Positions 41,456 to 51,092 are shown, counted from the first letter of the stretch. The stretch is 64,000 nucleotides of DNA from Streptomyces composti (GCF_012034205.1 NZ_JAATEM010000019.1:1-64000), one strand, 5' to 3'. Notes: generated by a model from the sequence alone, not told the origin. Program-made: numbers and translations.

Positions 41456-44400
41456 GTGAGGCGAAGCAAGAACAGTCCCGAGCCGTCGGCCCGGGGCAAC
41501 TTCACCCCGCCGCCGCGCGCAGCGGCGCCCACCCCCGTGCCCGGTCCGGAGCCGACGGACGCGCCCGCCCCGAGCGGCGGCAAGTTCTCCCCGCGCAACT
41601 GGCGGGTGGCCACCAGACTCAACGCGATCCTGCTCATACCCGTGCTGGTCGGCCTGGTCATGGGCGGCTTCCAGGTGAGCAGCTCCATCGAGACCTGGCA
41701 GGAGGCCGAGGACGCGGAGAAGACGGCGCGTCTGGTGCAGGCCTCCCTGACGTACGCCAACGCTCTCTACAACGAGCGCGACATCACCGCGGTTCCGCTG
41801 CTCACCGGCAAGGGCGAGGACGACCCGACGGTCGTCAAGGCCCGCGCGGCCACCGACAAGGCGGCCGACGCCTTCGACGAGGCCGCACAGGACATGCCTG
41901 ACAAGGACGGCCTGCAGCGCCGTCTGGAGCGCTTCCGCAAGGCCGAGCCCCGTCTGACGCAGCTGCGCACCGTCGCCTACACCGACAAGCTCAAGGGTGT
42001 GGAGACGGAGGAGGGCTACGTCGACGTCGCCCACTCCCTGATGGAGTTCGCCAACGAGCTCGGTCTGGGCACCGGAAACATCACCAGCTACGGCCGGACG
42101 GTCTACGCGATCTCGCTGACCAAGGCCGCGCTGTCGCTGGAGCGCTCCATCGGTATGCACATGCTGACGAAGCCGGGCCCGACCCCGAGCCAGCTCGCCA
42201 GCCAGCGCGTGGCCCTCTCCTCCTACGCCTACCTCGAGCGCATCGCCGTCGAGGAGTACCGCGGCGGCGGCACCGAGGCCGATGTGACCAAGCTGGAGCA
42301 GACCGCGCAGGACATCCAGGCCAAGGGCGCTGCGATGGCCAAGGAGGCCAAGCAGAAGGACCCGGACTACATCCCGCCGCCCGCCAAGCCGGAGACGATG
42401 ATCGCCGAGGTGGCCCGGCTGAACACCACCGACCCGGCCGCCCGTGCCGAGCTGGCCGGCAAGGGCATCACGCCCGCGAACTGGTGGGCGGTGAACACCC
42501 TCAAGTTCGACGGTTACCGGCAGATCGAGGCCGATCTCGCCGACACCGCGGTGAACGAGGCCGCCGAGATCGCCGACGACGCCCAGCGCGACGCCTTCAT
42601 CACCGGTGCCGCCGTCGTCATCGCGCTGCTGACCGCGTTCATCCTGGCCGGCCTGGTGGCCCGCCAGATGAGCCGCTCGATGCGCCAGCTGCGCAACGCC
42701 GCCTTCGGCATCGCCGAGCAGCGCCTGCCGATGCTGGTCGACCAGCTCTCGCGCACCGACCCCGGCCGGGTCGACACCCGCGTCGCGCCCATCCCGATCA
42801 CCTCCACGGACGAGATCGGCGAGGTCGCCCGGGCCTTCGACCAGGTCCACCGCGAGGCCGTCCGGCTCGCCGCCGAGCAGGCCCTGCTGCGGGGCAACAT
42901 CAATGCGATCTTCACCAACCTGTCGCGCCGCAACCAGTCGCTGATCGAGGGCCAGCTGACCCTGATCACCGAGCTGGAGAACAACGAGGCCGACCCGGAC
43001 CAGCTGGAGAACCTCTTCAAGCTGGACCACCTGGCGACCCGTATGCGCCGCAACGGCGAGAACCTCCTGGTCCTCGCAGGCGAGGAGCCCGGCCGCCGCT
43101 GGGACCAGCCGGTGCCGCTGATCGACGTGCTGCGCGCCGCCTCCTCCGAGGTGGAGCAGTACGAGCGCATCGAGCTGTCCGGTGTGCCGGACGCCGAGAT
43201 CCACGGCCGTGCCGTGACCGACCTCGTGCACCTGCTCGCGGAGCTGCTGGAGAACGCGACGACCTTCTCGTCGCCGCAGACCAAGGTCCGCGTCACCGCG
43301 ACCCGTCTCCCCGACGGCCGCATCATGATCGAGATCCACGACAAGGGCATCGGTCTGACCGCGGAGGACTTCGCGGACATCAACCACAAGCTGGCCAACC
43401 CGCCGACCGTGGACGCCGCGATCTCCCAGCGCATGGGCCTGTTCGTGGTCGGCCGGCTGTCCGACCGGCACGGCATCCGGGTCCAGCTGCGCCCCTCGGG
43501 CGAGCAGGCCGGTACCACCTCGCTGGTCATGCTGCCCGACGCGATCACCCACGGCGGTGGCGGCGAGCAGCAGATGGAGAGCGAGGAGTTCACCGTCTCG
43601 CAGATCATTCCGGAGCAGAACTTCGGCGGCGAGGACTTCAACCAGCCCATGCGCACCGCCGCCGAGCTGGGATTCGACGACAGCCGCTACGCGGATGTCC
43701 CGGACGACATCCGTGAGCTGGACCCCGTCGGCCGCTCCCTGATGCGCGAGGAGCGCCGTGCTGCCCTGGAGGCCCAGCAGCAGGCCGCCGAACTGGAGGC
43801 CGCGAACCGCCAGAACGAGGGCGAGCAGTCCGGCTACTCCGACGACTACGCCCAGCAGGGCTTCGACAACGGCCAGGGCTACGACAACGGCCAGGGCTAC
43901 GACGGCGGCTACCAGGACCAGCAGACCGGCGAGTACGACCAGCAGGCGTACGCCGGCGGGCAGCAGGCGTCGTACGAGGACCCGCAGCAGCAGTCGTACG
44001 GCGAGGGCTACTACGCCCAGAACGGGCACCTGCCGCAGAACGACGCGTACTCGTCGAACGGCAGCTACCCGGACGCCGCCTACGACGGCCAGGGCGGCCA
44101 GGACGCCTCCGGCGGGGAGTCCTTCCCCGGCTTCGGCGAGCGCCGGCCGCAGGACGACTGGCCCCAGCAGGACGACTACCGCAACGGCTACCCGTCCCAG
44201 TACCCTGCGGATGCCCAGGCCACGGAATCCACCCAGGCCGCTGACGCAGATGAGCGGGACAGCGTAGGCTTCGACCGTCCGGGACCGGCCCACTCCACCG
44301 TCCACGAGCTGACCGACGCTGGGCTTCCGCGCCGCGGTTCCTCCGCGAACGGCGCGAAGGGCTCGGGCGGCGCGCGGCAAGTGAACCAGGAGCCGCCGGC

Positions 44401-44719
44401 CTCCACCGCGGAGAGCAACGGTGACAGCGGCTGGCGTTCGGCGAACGACGAACGCTGGCAGCAGGCCTCGCAGCTCCGCAAGCCCAAGGCGGGCGGGGTG
44501 ACCTCCTCCGGCCTGCCGCGGCGGGTGCCCAAGGCCAACCTGGTTCAGGGTTCCGCCGAAACCACTCCCCAGGGAGGCCCACAGGTCTCCCGCGCCCCGG
44601 AGGACGTCCGGGGCAGGCTGAGCAACCTGCGACGCGGTGTCCAACGAGGCCGCAGCGCAGGCAGTGAAACGAACGGCCAGGGCTTCGGTCCTGACAGCAC
44701 CTACAACCAGGAGCGTTAG
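41456..44719 (+). CDS. cvnA: Conservon protein CvnA: sensor histidine kinase-like (second conservon)
   Basis: 1087 residues with the same plan as the first CvnA: TM1 (about 54-73, LNAILLIPVLVGLVMGGFQV), NIT-like domain, TM2 (about 380-402, VVIALLTAFILAGLVARQ), HAMP, FKLDHLATRMRRNGENLLVL, HATPase (LLAELLENATTF near 593; IHDKGIGL; MGLFVVGRLSDRHGI). The tail from about 705 is Gln/Tyr/Gly/Asp-rich and ends with GGVTSSGLPRRVPKANLVQG, GPQVSRAPEDVRGRLSNLRR, as in the first copy. GTG 41456. Confidence 0.92.
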   Translation: MRRSKNSPEPSARGNFTPPPRAAAPTPVPGPEPTDAPAPSGGKFSPRNWRVATRLNAILLIPVLVGLVMGGFQVSSSIETWQEAEDAEKTARLVQASLTYANALYNERDITAVPLLTGKGEDDPTVVKARAATDKAADAFDEAAQDMPDKDGLQRRLERFRKAEPRLTQLRTVAYTDKLKGVETEEGYVDVAHSLMEFANELGLGTGNITSYGRTVYAISLTKAALSLERSIGMHMLTKPGPTPSQLASQRVALSSYAYLERIAVEEYRGGGTEADVTKLEQTAQDIQAKGAAMAKEAKQKDPDYIPPPAKPETMIAEVARLNTTDPAARAELAGKGITPANWWAVNTLKFDGYRQIEADLADTAVNEAAEIADDAQRDAFITGAAVVIALLTAFILAGLVARQMSRSMRQLRNAAFGIAEQRLPMLVDQLSRTDPGRVDTRVAPIPITSTDEIGEVARAFDQVHREAVRLAAEQALLRGNINAIFTNLSRRNQSLIEGQLTLITELENNEADPDQLENLFKLDHLATRMRRNGENLLVLAGEEPGRRWDQPVPLIDVLRAASSEVEQYERIELSGVPDAEIHGRAVTDLVHLLAELLENATTFSSPQTKVRVTATRLPDGRIMIEIHDKGIGLTAEDFADINHKLANPPTVDAAISQRMGLFVVGRLSDRHGIRVQLRPSGEQAGTTSLVMLPDAITHGGGGEQQMESEEFTVSQIIPEQNFGGEDFNQPMRTAAELGFDDSRYADVPDDIRELDPVGRSLMREERRAALEAQQQAAELEAANRQNEGEQSGYSDDYAQQGFDNGQGYDNGQGYDGGYQDQQTGEYDQQAYAGGQQASYEDPQQQSYGEGYYAQNGHLPQNDAYSSNGSYPDAAYDGQGGQDASGGESFPGFGERRPQDDWPQQDDYRNGYPSQYPADAQATESTQAADADERDSVGFDRPGPAHSTVHELTDAGLPRRGSSANGAKGSGGARQVNQEPPASTAESNGDSGWRSANDERWQQASQLRKPKAGGVTSSGLPRRVPKANLVQGSAETTPQGGPQVSRAPEDVRGRLSNLRRGVQRGRSAGSETNGQGFGPDSTYNQER

Positions 44720-44720
44720 T

Positions 44721-45143
44721 GTGAGCCCGATGAGCCAGGCGGCACAGAACCTGAACTGGTTGATCACCAACTTCGTGGACAACACCCCGGGGGTGTCCCA
44801 CACGGTGGTGGTCTCCGCCGACGGACTCCTTCTGGCGATGTCCGAAGGCTTCCCCCGCGACCGCGCCGACCAGCTCGCGGCCGTCGCCTCCGGTCTGACG
44901 TCTCTGACGGCAGGCGCCTCCCGGATCTTCGAGGGAGGCAATGTGAACCAGACGGTTGTGGAGATGGAGCGGGGATTCCTCTTCATCATGTCCATCTCCG
45001 ACGGTTCGTCGCTCGCCGTACTCGCACATCCCGAGGCGGACATCGGCCTCATTGGGTACGAGATGGCCCTTCTGGTGGACCGAGCCGGTACGGTCCTGAC
45101 ACCGGATCTTCGTGCGGAGCTCCAAGGGAGCCTTCTCAACTAG
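44721..45143 (+). CDS. cvnB: Conservon protein CvnB: roadblock/LC7 protein (second conservon)
   Basis: 140 residues, nearly identical to the first CvnB (MSPMSQAAQNLNWLITNFVD, GFPRDRADQLAAVASGLTSL, GGNVNQTVVEMERGFLFIMS). GTG 44721 starts one base after the cvnA stop with AGGAG upstream. Confidence 0.92.
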   Translation: MSPMSQAAQNLNWLITNFVDNTPGVSHTVVVSADGLLLAMSEGFPRDRADQLAAVASGLTSLTAGASRIFEGGNVNQTVVEMERGFLFIMSISDGSSLAVLAHPEADIGLIGYEMALLVDRAGTVLTPDLRAELQGSLLN

Positions 45144-45237
45144 AAGACAGACGGTGCGTTTTGGCGTCCCGTAGCCGTAAGGTTTCGGGACGCGGCGCCA
45201 CAGTGTTGGGTGCCCGGCACAGTCGGAGGAGGAGAAA

Positions 45238-45810
45238 GTGGCAACACCCCCAGGCGGTTCGTCTTCGGGCAACTGGTCGTACGGTCCTGGCCAGGGCCAG
45301 AACGACTCTGCCCAGAGCGGATACGGCTACCCCTCCGCACCGAACCAGCGGCAGCCGTACGTGCCGCAGGGCCCCGGCCCTTCGCCGTACGACCAGCCGC
45401 CCGCGCCGCGCATCCAGCCCGTGCAGCCGCAGCGCCGCAACCCCGAAGCGGCGCCCGCGGGTGCGTCGAACAACCCCCTGGTGCGTCCGTACGCCATGAC
45501 CGGCGGCCGGACCCGCCCGAGGTACCAGCTCGCCATCGAGGCACTGGTGCACACCACTGCACAGCCGCACCAGATGCAGGGACAACTGCCCGAGCATCAG
45601 CGGATCTGCAACCTCTGCCGGGAGATCAAGTCGGTCGCCGAGGTCTCGGCGCTGCTGACCATCCCCCTCGGCGTGGCCAGGATCCTCGTCGCCGACTTGG
45701 CGGAGGCGGGACTGGTCGCCATCCATCAGCCCGGCGGCGACGAGAACGCCGGCGGCCAGCCAGACGTGACACTGCTCGAAAGGGTGCTCAGTGGACTTCG
45801 CAAGCTCTAG
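45238..45810 (+). CDS. cvnC: Conservon protein CvnC: DUF742 (second conservon)
   Basis: 190-residue DUF742 protein. The first ~80 residues are a Gln/Pro/Gly/Tyr-rich disordered leader absent from the first copy; the rest (LVRPYAMTGGRTRPRYQLAI to DVTLLERVLSGLRKL) aligns with it. GTG 45238 has an excellent GGAGGAGGAG. Overlaps cvnD by 20 bases with the same overlap sequence as in the first conservon. Confidence 0.92.
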   Translation: MATPPGGSSSGNWSYGPGQGQNDSAQSGYGYPSAPNQRQPYVPQGPGPSPYDQPPAPRIQPVQPQRRNPEAAPAGASNNPLVRPYAMTGGRTRPRYQLAIEALVHTTAQPHQMQGQLPEHQRICNLCREIKSVAEVSALLTIPLGVARILVADLAEAGLVAIHQPGGDENAGGQPDVTLLERVLSGLRKL

Positions 45811-46372
45811 CGGCGGTCCTTCCCGCTCCACCACCTCCGCGAAGATCGTGGTGGCGGGCGGCTTCGGCGTGGGCAAGACCACGTTCGTCGGCGCCGTCTC
45901 GGAGATCAACCCGCTGCGCACAGAGGCCGTCATGACGTCTGCTTCGGCGGGCATCGACGACCTCACCCACACCGGGGACAAGACGACCACGACGGTCGCC
46001 ATGGACTTCGGCCGTATCACCCTGGACCAGGACCTGATCCTCTACCTCTTCGGTACGCCGGGCCAGGACCGCTTCTGGTTCATGTGGGACGACCTGGTGC
46101 GCGGCGCCATCGGCGCAGTGGTGCTGGTCGACACGAGGAGGCTCGCCGACTGCTTCCCCGCTGTCGACTACTTCGAGAACAGCGGACTGCCGTTCGTGAT
46201 CGCGCTGAACGGCTTCGACGGGCAGCAGCCGTACTCGCCGGACGAGGTGCGGGAGGCGCTGCAGATCGGGCCGGACACGCCGATCATCACGACGGATGCG
46301 CGGCATCGGGCCGATGCGAAGTCCACGCTCATCACCCTCGTCGAACACGCCCTCATGGCCCGCCTGCGCTAG
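45791..46372 (+). CDS. cvnD: Conservon protein CvnD: small GTPase-like (second conservon)
   Basis: 193 residues; P-loop GGFGVGKTTFVGAVSEI, GTPGQDRFWFMWDDLVRGAI, VALNGFDGQQPY. Matches the first CvnD almost completely beyond residue 14. GTG 45791. A terminator follows at 46393. Confidence 0.93.
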   Translation: MDFASSSGGPSRSTTSAKIVVAGGFGVGKTTFVGAVSEINPLRTEAVMTSASAGIDDLTHTGDKTTTTVAMDFGRITLDQDLILYLFGTPGQDRFWFMWDDLVRGAIGAVVLVDTRRLADCFPAVDYFENSGLPFVIALNGFDGQQPYSPDEVREALQIGPDTPIITTDARHRADAKSTLITLVEHALMARLR

Positions 46373-46392
46373 CTCTTCCACGAGGTTCCTTC

Positions 46393-46432
46393 AAGGTGCC
46401 CCTCGGCCCACCCGGCCGGGGGGCACCTTTGT
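46393..46432 (+). terminator. Terminator of the second conservon
   Basis: 10-bp stem AAGGTGCCCC / GGGGCACCTT (46393-46402, 46420-46429) followed by a short T run, about 20 bases after the cvnD stop. Confidence 0.8.
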
Positions 46433-46495
46433 GCCGGTGCGGGTGGGTGCGCGTCGGCCGGATGGCTGTGGGATGCCGGGGCGGGGGGTGTGGCT

Positions 46496-46518
46496 GGGCG
46501 CGCAGTTCCCCGCGCCCC
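46496..46518. repeat. Streptomyces intergenic hairpin motif
   Basis: GGGCGCGCAGTTCCCCGCGCCCC: a 7-bp inverted repeat around CAGTTCCC. I recall this motif as very common between genes in many Streptomyces genomes; function unknown. Confidence 0.6.
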
Positions 46519-46545
46519 GTGCGGGGGTGTTTCCCACCGCAAGAG

Positions 46546-46570
46546 AAAAGGGGCCCCGGGTGGGCCCCTT
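46546..46570 (-). terminator. Terminator of accB-accE
   Basis: Perfect 9-bp stem AAGGGGCCC / GGGCCCCTT (46548-46556, 46562-46570), with a TTTT run in the leftward direction, 4 bases after the accE stop. Confidence 0.8.
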
Positions 46571-46574
46571 CGGG

Positions 46575-46763
46575 TCAGCGCCAGCTGTGGGGGGCGCGGA
46601 AGCCTGGTTCGCGTTCCAGGCGGCGCCAGCCTGCACGGGCCCTGCCCCGGTGGGTGGAGGCAGCCGCCGGGGTGGCGGCGCGGGCCAGCAGGATCGCCGT
46701 GATCGCAGCCACTTCCTCGGGCTCGGCGTGGCCCTTCTCGACGCGGATGTCGGGTGTCGTCAT
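46575..46763 (-). CDS. accE: Acyl-CoA carboxylase epsilon subunit
   Basis: Small accessory subunit (62 residues) that binds the AccA-AccB carboxylase and raises its activity. It has the epsilon-family signature IRVEKGHAEPEEVAAITAIL followed by an Arg-rich C-terminus (RLEREPGFRAPHSW). ATG 46763 has GGAG 6 bases upstream; a GTG at 46781 overlapping the accB stop would add 6 residues. Cotranscribed with accB. Confidence 0.9.
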   Translation of the reverse strand: MTTPDIRVEKGHAEPEEVAAITAILLARAATPAAASTHRGRARAGWRRLEREPGFRAPHSWR

Positions 46764-46777
46764 CGTTTCTCCGAAGC

Positions 46778-48382
46778 TCACTGGGGCGGGTTGCCGTGCT
46801 TGCGGGAGGGCAGGTCGGCGTGCTTGGTCTGCAGCATGCTCAGGGAGCGGATCAGCACCTCGCGGGTCTCGGCGGGGTCGATCACGTCGTCGACCAGACC
46901 GCGCTCGGCCGCGTAGTAGGGGTGCATCAGCTCGGCCTTGTACTCCTTGACCATGCGCGCCCGCATCGCCTCGGGATCCTCCGCCTCGGCGATCTGCCGG
47001 CGGAAGATGACATTGGCCGCACCCTCCGCGCCCATCACCGCGATCTCATTGGTCGGCCAGGCATACGTCAGATCGGCGCCGATGGACTGCGAGTCCATGA
47101 CGATGTACGCGCCGCCGTAGGCCTTGCGCAGGATCAGCGAGATCCGCGGCACCGTGGCGTTGCAGTAGGCGTACAGCAGCTTGGCACCGTGCCGGATGAT
47201 GCCGCCGTGCTCCTGGTCCACACCCGGCAGGAAGCCGGGGACGTCCAGCAGGGTCACGATCGGGATGTTGAACGCGTCGCACATCTGCACGAAGCGGGCC
47301 GCCTTCTCGGAGGCCTCGATGTCCAGCACACCGGCCAGCACCTGCGGCTGGTTGGCGACGATACCGACGACCTGGCCGTCCATCCGGGCCAGCGCACAGA
47401 TGATGTTGCGCGCCCAGCGCTCGTGGACCTCCAGATACTCGCCGTCGTCGACCAGCTCCTCGATCACCCTGGCCATGTCGTACGGCCGGTTGCCGTCCGC
47501 GGGAACCAGATCCAGCAGCACGTCACTGCGACGCTCCACCGGGTCGGCGCACTCCACCCGCGGCGGGTTCTCCCGGTTGTTCTGCGGGAGCAGGGAGAGC
47601 AGGTAACGCACCTCGTGAAGGCACGTCTCCTCGTCGTCGTAGGCGAAGTGGCACACCCCGGAGGTCTCGGCGTGCACATCCGCACCGCCCAGACCGTTCT
47701 GGGTGATCTCCTCACCGGTGACCGCCTTCACCACGTCCGGACCCGTGATGAACATCTGCGAGGTGTCCCGCACCATGAACACGAAGTCCGTCAGCGCCGG
47801 CGAATACGCCGCACCCCCCGCACACGGGCCCAGCATCACGCTGATCTGCGGGATGACACCCGAGGCCTTGGTATTGCGCTGGAAGATGCCCCCGTACCCG
47901 GCCAGCGCCGAGACACCCTCCTGGATCCGCGCACCCGCACCGTCGTTCAGCGACACCAGCGGAGCCCCGGCCGCGATGGCCATGTCCATGATCTTGTGGA
48001 TCTTCGTGGCGTGCGCCTCACCCAGCGCACCACCGAAGATCCGGAAATCATGCGCGTAGACGAAGACCGTCCGGCCCTCCACCGTCCCCCAGCCGGTGAT
48101 CACACCGTCCGTGTACGGCTTCTTCGCCTCCAGACCGAAGCCCGTCGCCCGGTGCCGCCGCAACTGCTCGACCTCACGGAAAGAACCCGCATCCAGCAGC
48201 AGCTCGATACGCTCCCGCGCCGTCAGCTTCCCCTTGGCGTGCTGCGCCGCCGTCGCCTTCTCGCTCGGGCCGGCCACTGCCCGCGCACGGATCTCGTGCA
48301 GCTCGGCCACGCGTCCGCGCGCGTCGGCCGGCTCCCCCGACATCTCGGTCGGTTCGCCCGGCGCCTCATCCAAAACGGTCAT
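46778..48382 (-). CDS. accB: Acyl-CoA carboxylase carboxyltransferase beta subunit
   Basis: 534-residue crotonase-fold carboxyltransferase that carboxylates acyl-CoAs for fatty-acid and polyketide precursors. It has FGGALGEAHATKIHKIMDMA, GGAAYSPALTDFVFMV, and LLDVPGFLPGVDQEHGGIIR with KAYGGAYIVMDSQSIGADLT. The specificity residue (Asp422 in S. coelicolor PccB) is isoleucine here, at about 427, as in AccB, so it should accept acetyl-, propionyl- and butyryl-CoA. The biotin carboxylase subunit is encoded elsewhere. Operon with accE. Confidence 0.95.
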   Translation of the reverse strand: MTVLDEAPGEPTEMSGEPADARGRVAELHEIRARAVAGPSEKATAAQHAKGKLTARERIELLLDAGSFREVEQLRRHRATGFGLEAKKPYTDGVITGWGTVEGRTVFVYAHDFRIFGGALGEAHATKIHKIMDMAIAAGAPLVSLNDGAGARIQEGVSALAGYGGIFQRNTKASGVIPQISVMLGPCAGGAAYSPALTDFVFMVRDTSQMFITGPDVVKAVTGEEITQNGLGGADVHAETSGVCHFAYDDEETCLHEVRYLLSLLPQNNRENPPRVECADPVERRSDVLLDLVPADGNRPYDMARVIEELVDDGEYLEVHERWARNIICALARMDGQVVGIVANQPQVLAGVLDIEASEKAARFVQMCDAFNIPIVTLLDVPGFLPGVDQEHGGIIRHGAKLLYAYCNATVPRISLILRKAYGGAYIVMDSQSIGADLTYAWPTNEIAVMGAEGAANVIFRRQIAEAEDPEAMRARMVKEYKAELMHPYYAAERGLVDDVIDPAETREVLIRSLSMLQTKHADLPSRKHGNPPQ

Positions 48383-48536
48383 GTAGTGACCTTACGAAGC
48401 CCCCAGGGGATTGCGAGCCGTCGACTCCTCACAGTCTCCGGCGCGTTTTCCTGGTGCCACTGAACAGAACCACAGCGCCATGCAGCCGTTCCGACTGCTC
48501 AGAGGGCTTCGCGCTTGTAGAGGTCACACAAACCCG

Positions 48537-50984
48537 TCAGCTGAGAGTCACCTCACACCGGTGAGTGGTACATACCTCCCCCGGAGTGACACGGACCCGC
48601 AGACGGCGCCCGGTGGCCAGGACCTCCACGGTGTCGTCGGCCCGTACCGGCCCCCGCACCGGATGGTCCCAAGTGATCTCCAGCGGTTCGCCCGTTCGGG
48701 TCGGTTCGCTCACGCAGAGGGTAGCGGTACGGCCCCGGCGGCGGAGCAGCACACCGGCGGGTGCGGTCGCGGTGAGCGGGCCCGCGGTGCCCGGCTGCCA
48801 GAAGTTGGCGGCGGTCAGGCCGAGGGAGGGCAGGGCCACGGCCTGGCGGGCGCGGTCGTTGGCGAGGATGCGCAGCCGGCCGCGGTCGGCGGCGCGGCGC
48901 AGGACCTGCCGGCGACTGGCGCCGGGCATCAGCACATAGGCGTAGGCCGCGTCGACGGGGTCGGTGCCGTGGTCGAGCCAGAGGGTCTGCCAGCGGCGGG
49001 TGCGGCGTTCGGTGGTGCTGGTGGTGTTGATGTCGGACCAGGCTCCGGTGCGGTCCTCGCGCAGGGTGCGCAGCTCGCCGTCGAGGACCAGCCAGCCGCC
49101 GTGGCCCTCCAGGTGCGCCCAGCCGGGGCCGCGGGTCAGGGCGTCGGTGCCGCCCTCCCCCAGGTTGCGGTTGTCGACGATGGTCTCGACGGGGACCCCG
49201 TCGGAGCAGGTGATGCCGGCGCCGAGGCAGATCACCGCGTCGTCCACGCAGAACCAGGACTTGCGGGCCTCAAGAGTGGAACCGAGGCCCTTGAGGTGCT
49301 GGCCCACGGCCGCGTACTCGCCGTCGGTGGTGCCGCCGACCCAGCGCACATCGGGCTTGGGCGCGCCCCACTCGCCGCCGGCCCGGTCGGGCAGGCGCTT
49401 GGTGGACACGGTGGTGCCGGGCAGCCGGTACCAGTCGACGGTGGGCCAGAACCAGTCCGTGTACTGGTCGCCGCGGCCCGGTGCCCACCACAGCAGCATT
49501 CCGGCGCCGGTGTGCCAGCCGCGCGGGTTCTCGCCGTTGCCGCACTCGTAGTGGGCGACGCGGTCGCTGGCCATGGCGATGTTCGCGGTGAAGCCGGGGC
49601 GGCGGTGCACGGCCCGGTCCATGGCGGCGAAGAGGCGGTGCCCGGTGGGCTCCGGGGCGGCGGGGAGGGGCGAGTCGGCGATGGCGTGCAGGCGGGCGAG
49701 GTCGGCGACACCGAACTGGCGGGCGGTGAGGATCGGGGAGACGGTGTCGCGCTCGATCCAGCCCTTCACCCGGGCCTGCCAGCGCTCCCGCTCGGCGGGG
49801 CTCGCGGCCCCGGCGAGCAGGGCGATGGCCGCGATCAGCTGCTGGCCGTGGAAGTGGTCCGAGCGCATCACGTGCCGGTCGTCGCTCTTGAGGTAACCGC
49901 GGCTGATGGCGCGCCCGTTGACGCTGTCCATGACCAGGCCGTCGTGGATGAGGGGCGCATAGGCGTGCTCGACGCTGTCCAGGACGATCTGCCGGGCCGG
50001 GTCGGTGACCTCCCACTCGGAGCCGGCCAGCAGGGTGAAGAGGCGGGCGAGACCGTCCAGCATGACCTGCCCGTAGGTGCCGGAGTAGGCGACCCAGGTG
50101 TGCTGGATGAACGATCCGTCCGCGTACAGGCCGTCGCCCCGGGTGACGTACGGGAAGACCGGGGAGAGCGCGTCCCGGGCCAGAGCGATCCTGGCGGGGT
50201 CGCGGCCGAGGATGCCGCGCAGGGCGACCGAGCGGCACAGGTCGACGCGGTTGGCGCCGGTGGAGGTGCCGGAGTAGTCGGTGAGCGCCGAGTCCGGGAT
50301 GAAGTGGTCGATCGCGGCGCACACGGCCTCGATGCGCTCGGGACCGAGGTGGTCGAAGAGGGCGGCGGTGATGTCGGTCAGCAGCCGGGGGCTGCCGATC
50401 TGCCACTCCCACCAGTTGCCGTAGCGGGTGGTGGAGGGGTTGTAGACGGTGGCGGAGAGATGGTCGAGGCCGCGCAGGATCGCGGCGAGGAGGCCCGGGT
50501 CGCCGGTGGATCCGGTGCCGGGCTGGACGTAGGCCTGGGTCATTATCCACAGGCGGCTGTAGCTGAGGGTGATGCCCGCGGGCGGGTCGAAGGGGTGGCC
50601 GGGCCAGAGCGAGTCGGGCGCCGGGGCCATGCCGGCCGCGAGCTGCCGGGCCTCGGTCCCGGTCTCGGCCAGGCGGGAGGCGTAGGGCTCGGCCTCCGGG
50701 TCGTAGCCCTCGCCGAGGGCGATGGTGAGCCAGCGCCGGCGGAGAACGTCGTAGGGGTCGGCGGCGGCCCCGGCCGGTCCGCGTGCGGGCGCGGCTGCCC
50801 CTGCCGGTCCCGCGGGTACGGGCGCGACCGCTCTTGCCGGTCCGGCGGCCCCGGTCACCGCGAGCACGGTCAGCGCGCCGAGCAGCGCCCGCCGCCTGGT
50901 GCGCGGCAGCATCCGCCGCCTGTCCGTCCCGCCCTGCCCGGTGCCGTGTGCCCTGCCGCTGCCCTCGCTGCCGTAGCTGTCCAT
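48537..50984 (-). CDS. Secreted polysaccharide lyase family 8 (hyaluronate/xanthan/chondroitin lyase-like)
   Basis: 815 residues with a Tat-type signal (RTRRRALLGALTVLAVTGAA, ending about residue 51). The PL8 catalytic set is intact: aromatic patch NWWEWQIG (190-197), Asn245 in TGANRVDL, His295 and Tyr304 in IQHTWVAYSGTYGQ, with the same spacing (50 and 9) as in pneumococcal hyaluronate lyase. C-terminal beta-sandwich domains follow. The preferred polymer is uncertain. ATG 50984 was chosen over the upstream frame. Likely extracellular. Confidence 0.9.
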   Translation of the reverse strand: MDSYGSEGSGRAHGTGQGGTDRRRMLPRTRRRALLGALTVLAVTGAAGPARAVAPVPAGPAGAAAPARGPAGAAADPYDVLRRRWLTIALGEGYDPEAEPYASRLAETGTEARQLAAGMAPAPDSLWPGHPFDPPAGITLSYSRLWIMTQAYVQPGTGSTGDPGLLAAILRGLDHLSATVYNPSTTRYGNWWEWQIGSPRLLTDITAALFDHLGPERIEAVCAAIDHFIPDSALTDYSGTSTGANRVDLCRSVALRGILGRDPARIALARDALSPVFPYVTRGDGLYADGSFIQHTWVAYSGTYGQVMLDGLARLFTLLAGSEWEVTDPARQIVLDSVEHAYAPLIHDGLVMDSVNGRAISRGYLKSDDRHVMRSDHFHGQQLIAAIALLAGAASPAERERWQARVKGWIERDTVSPILTARQFGVADLARLHAIADSPLPAAPEPTGHRLFAAMDRAVHRRPGFTANIAMASDRVAHYECGNGENPRGWHTGAGMLLWWAPGRGDQYTDWFWPTVDWYRLPGTTVSTKRLPDRAGGEWGAPKPDVRWVGGTTDGEYAAVGQHLKGLGSTLEARKSWFCVDDAVICLGAGITCSDGVPVETIVDNRNLGEGGTDALTRGPGWAHLEGHGGWLVLDGELRTLREDRTGAWSDINTTSTTERRTRRWQTLWLDHGTDPVDAAYAYVLMPGASRRQVLRRAADRGRLRILANDRARQAVALPSLGLTAANFWQPGTAGPLTATAPAGVLLRRRGRTATLCVSEPTRTGEPLEITWDHPVRGPVRADDTVEVLATGRRLRVRVTPGEVCTTHRCEVTLS

Positions 50985-51092
50985 GACTGCCCCCGGTCGG
51001 ACGGACGGAATCTGCGGACCGCCCTGGACCCTACCCACGCGGTGGGGGCGGCAGACACGGCGGAGGCGGCTGAGCGGGGTGGTCCCGCCCGG

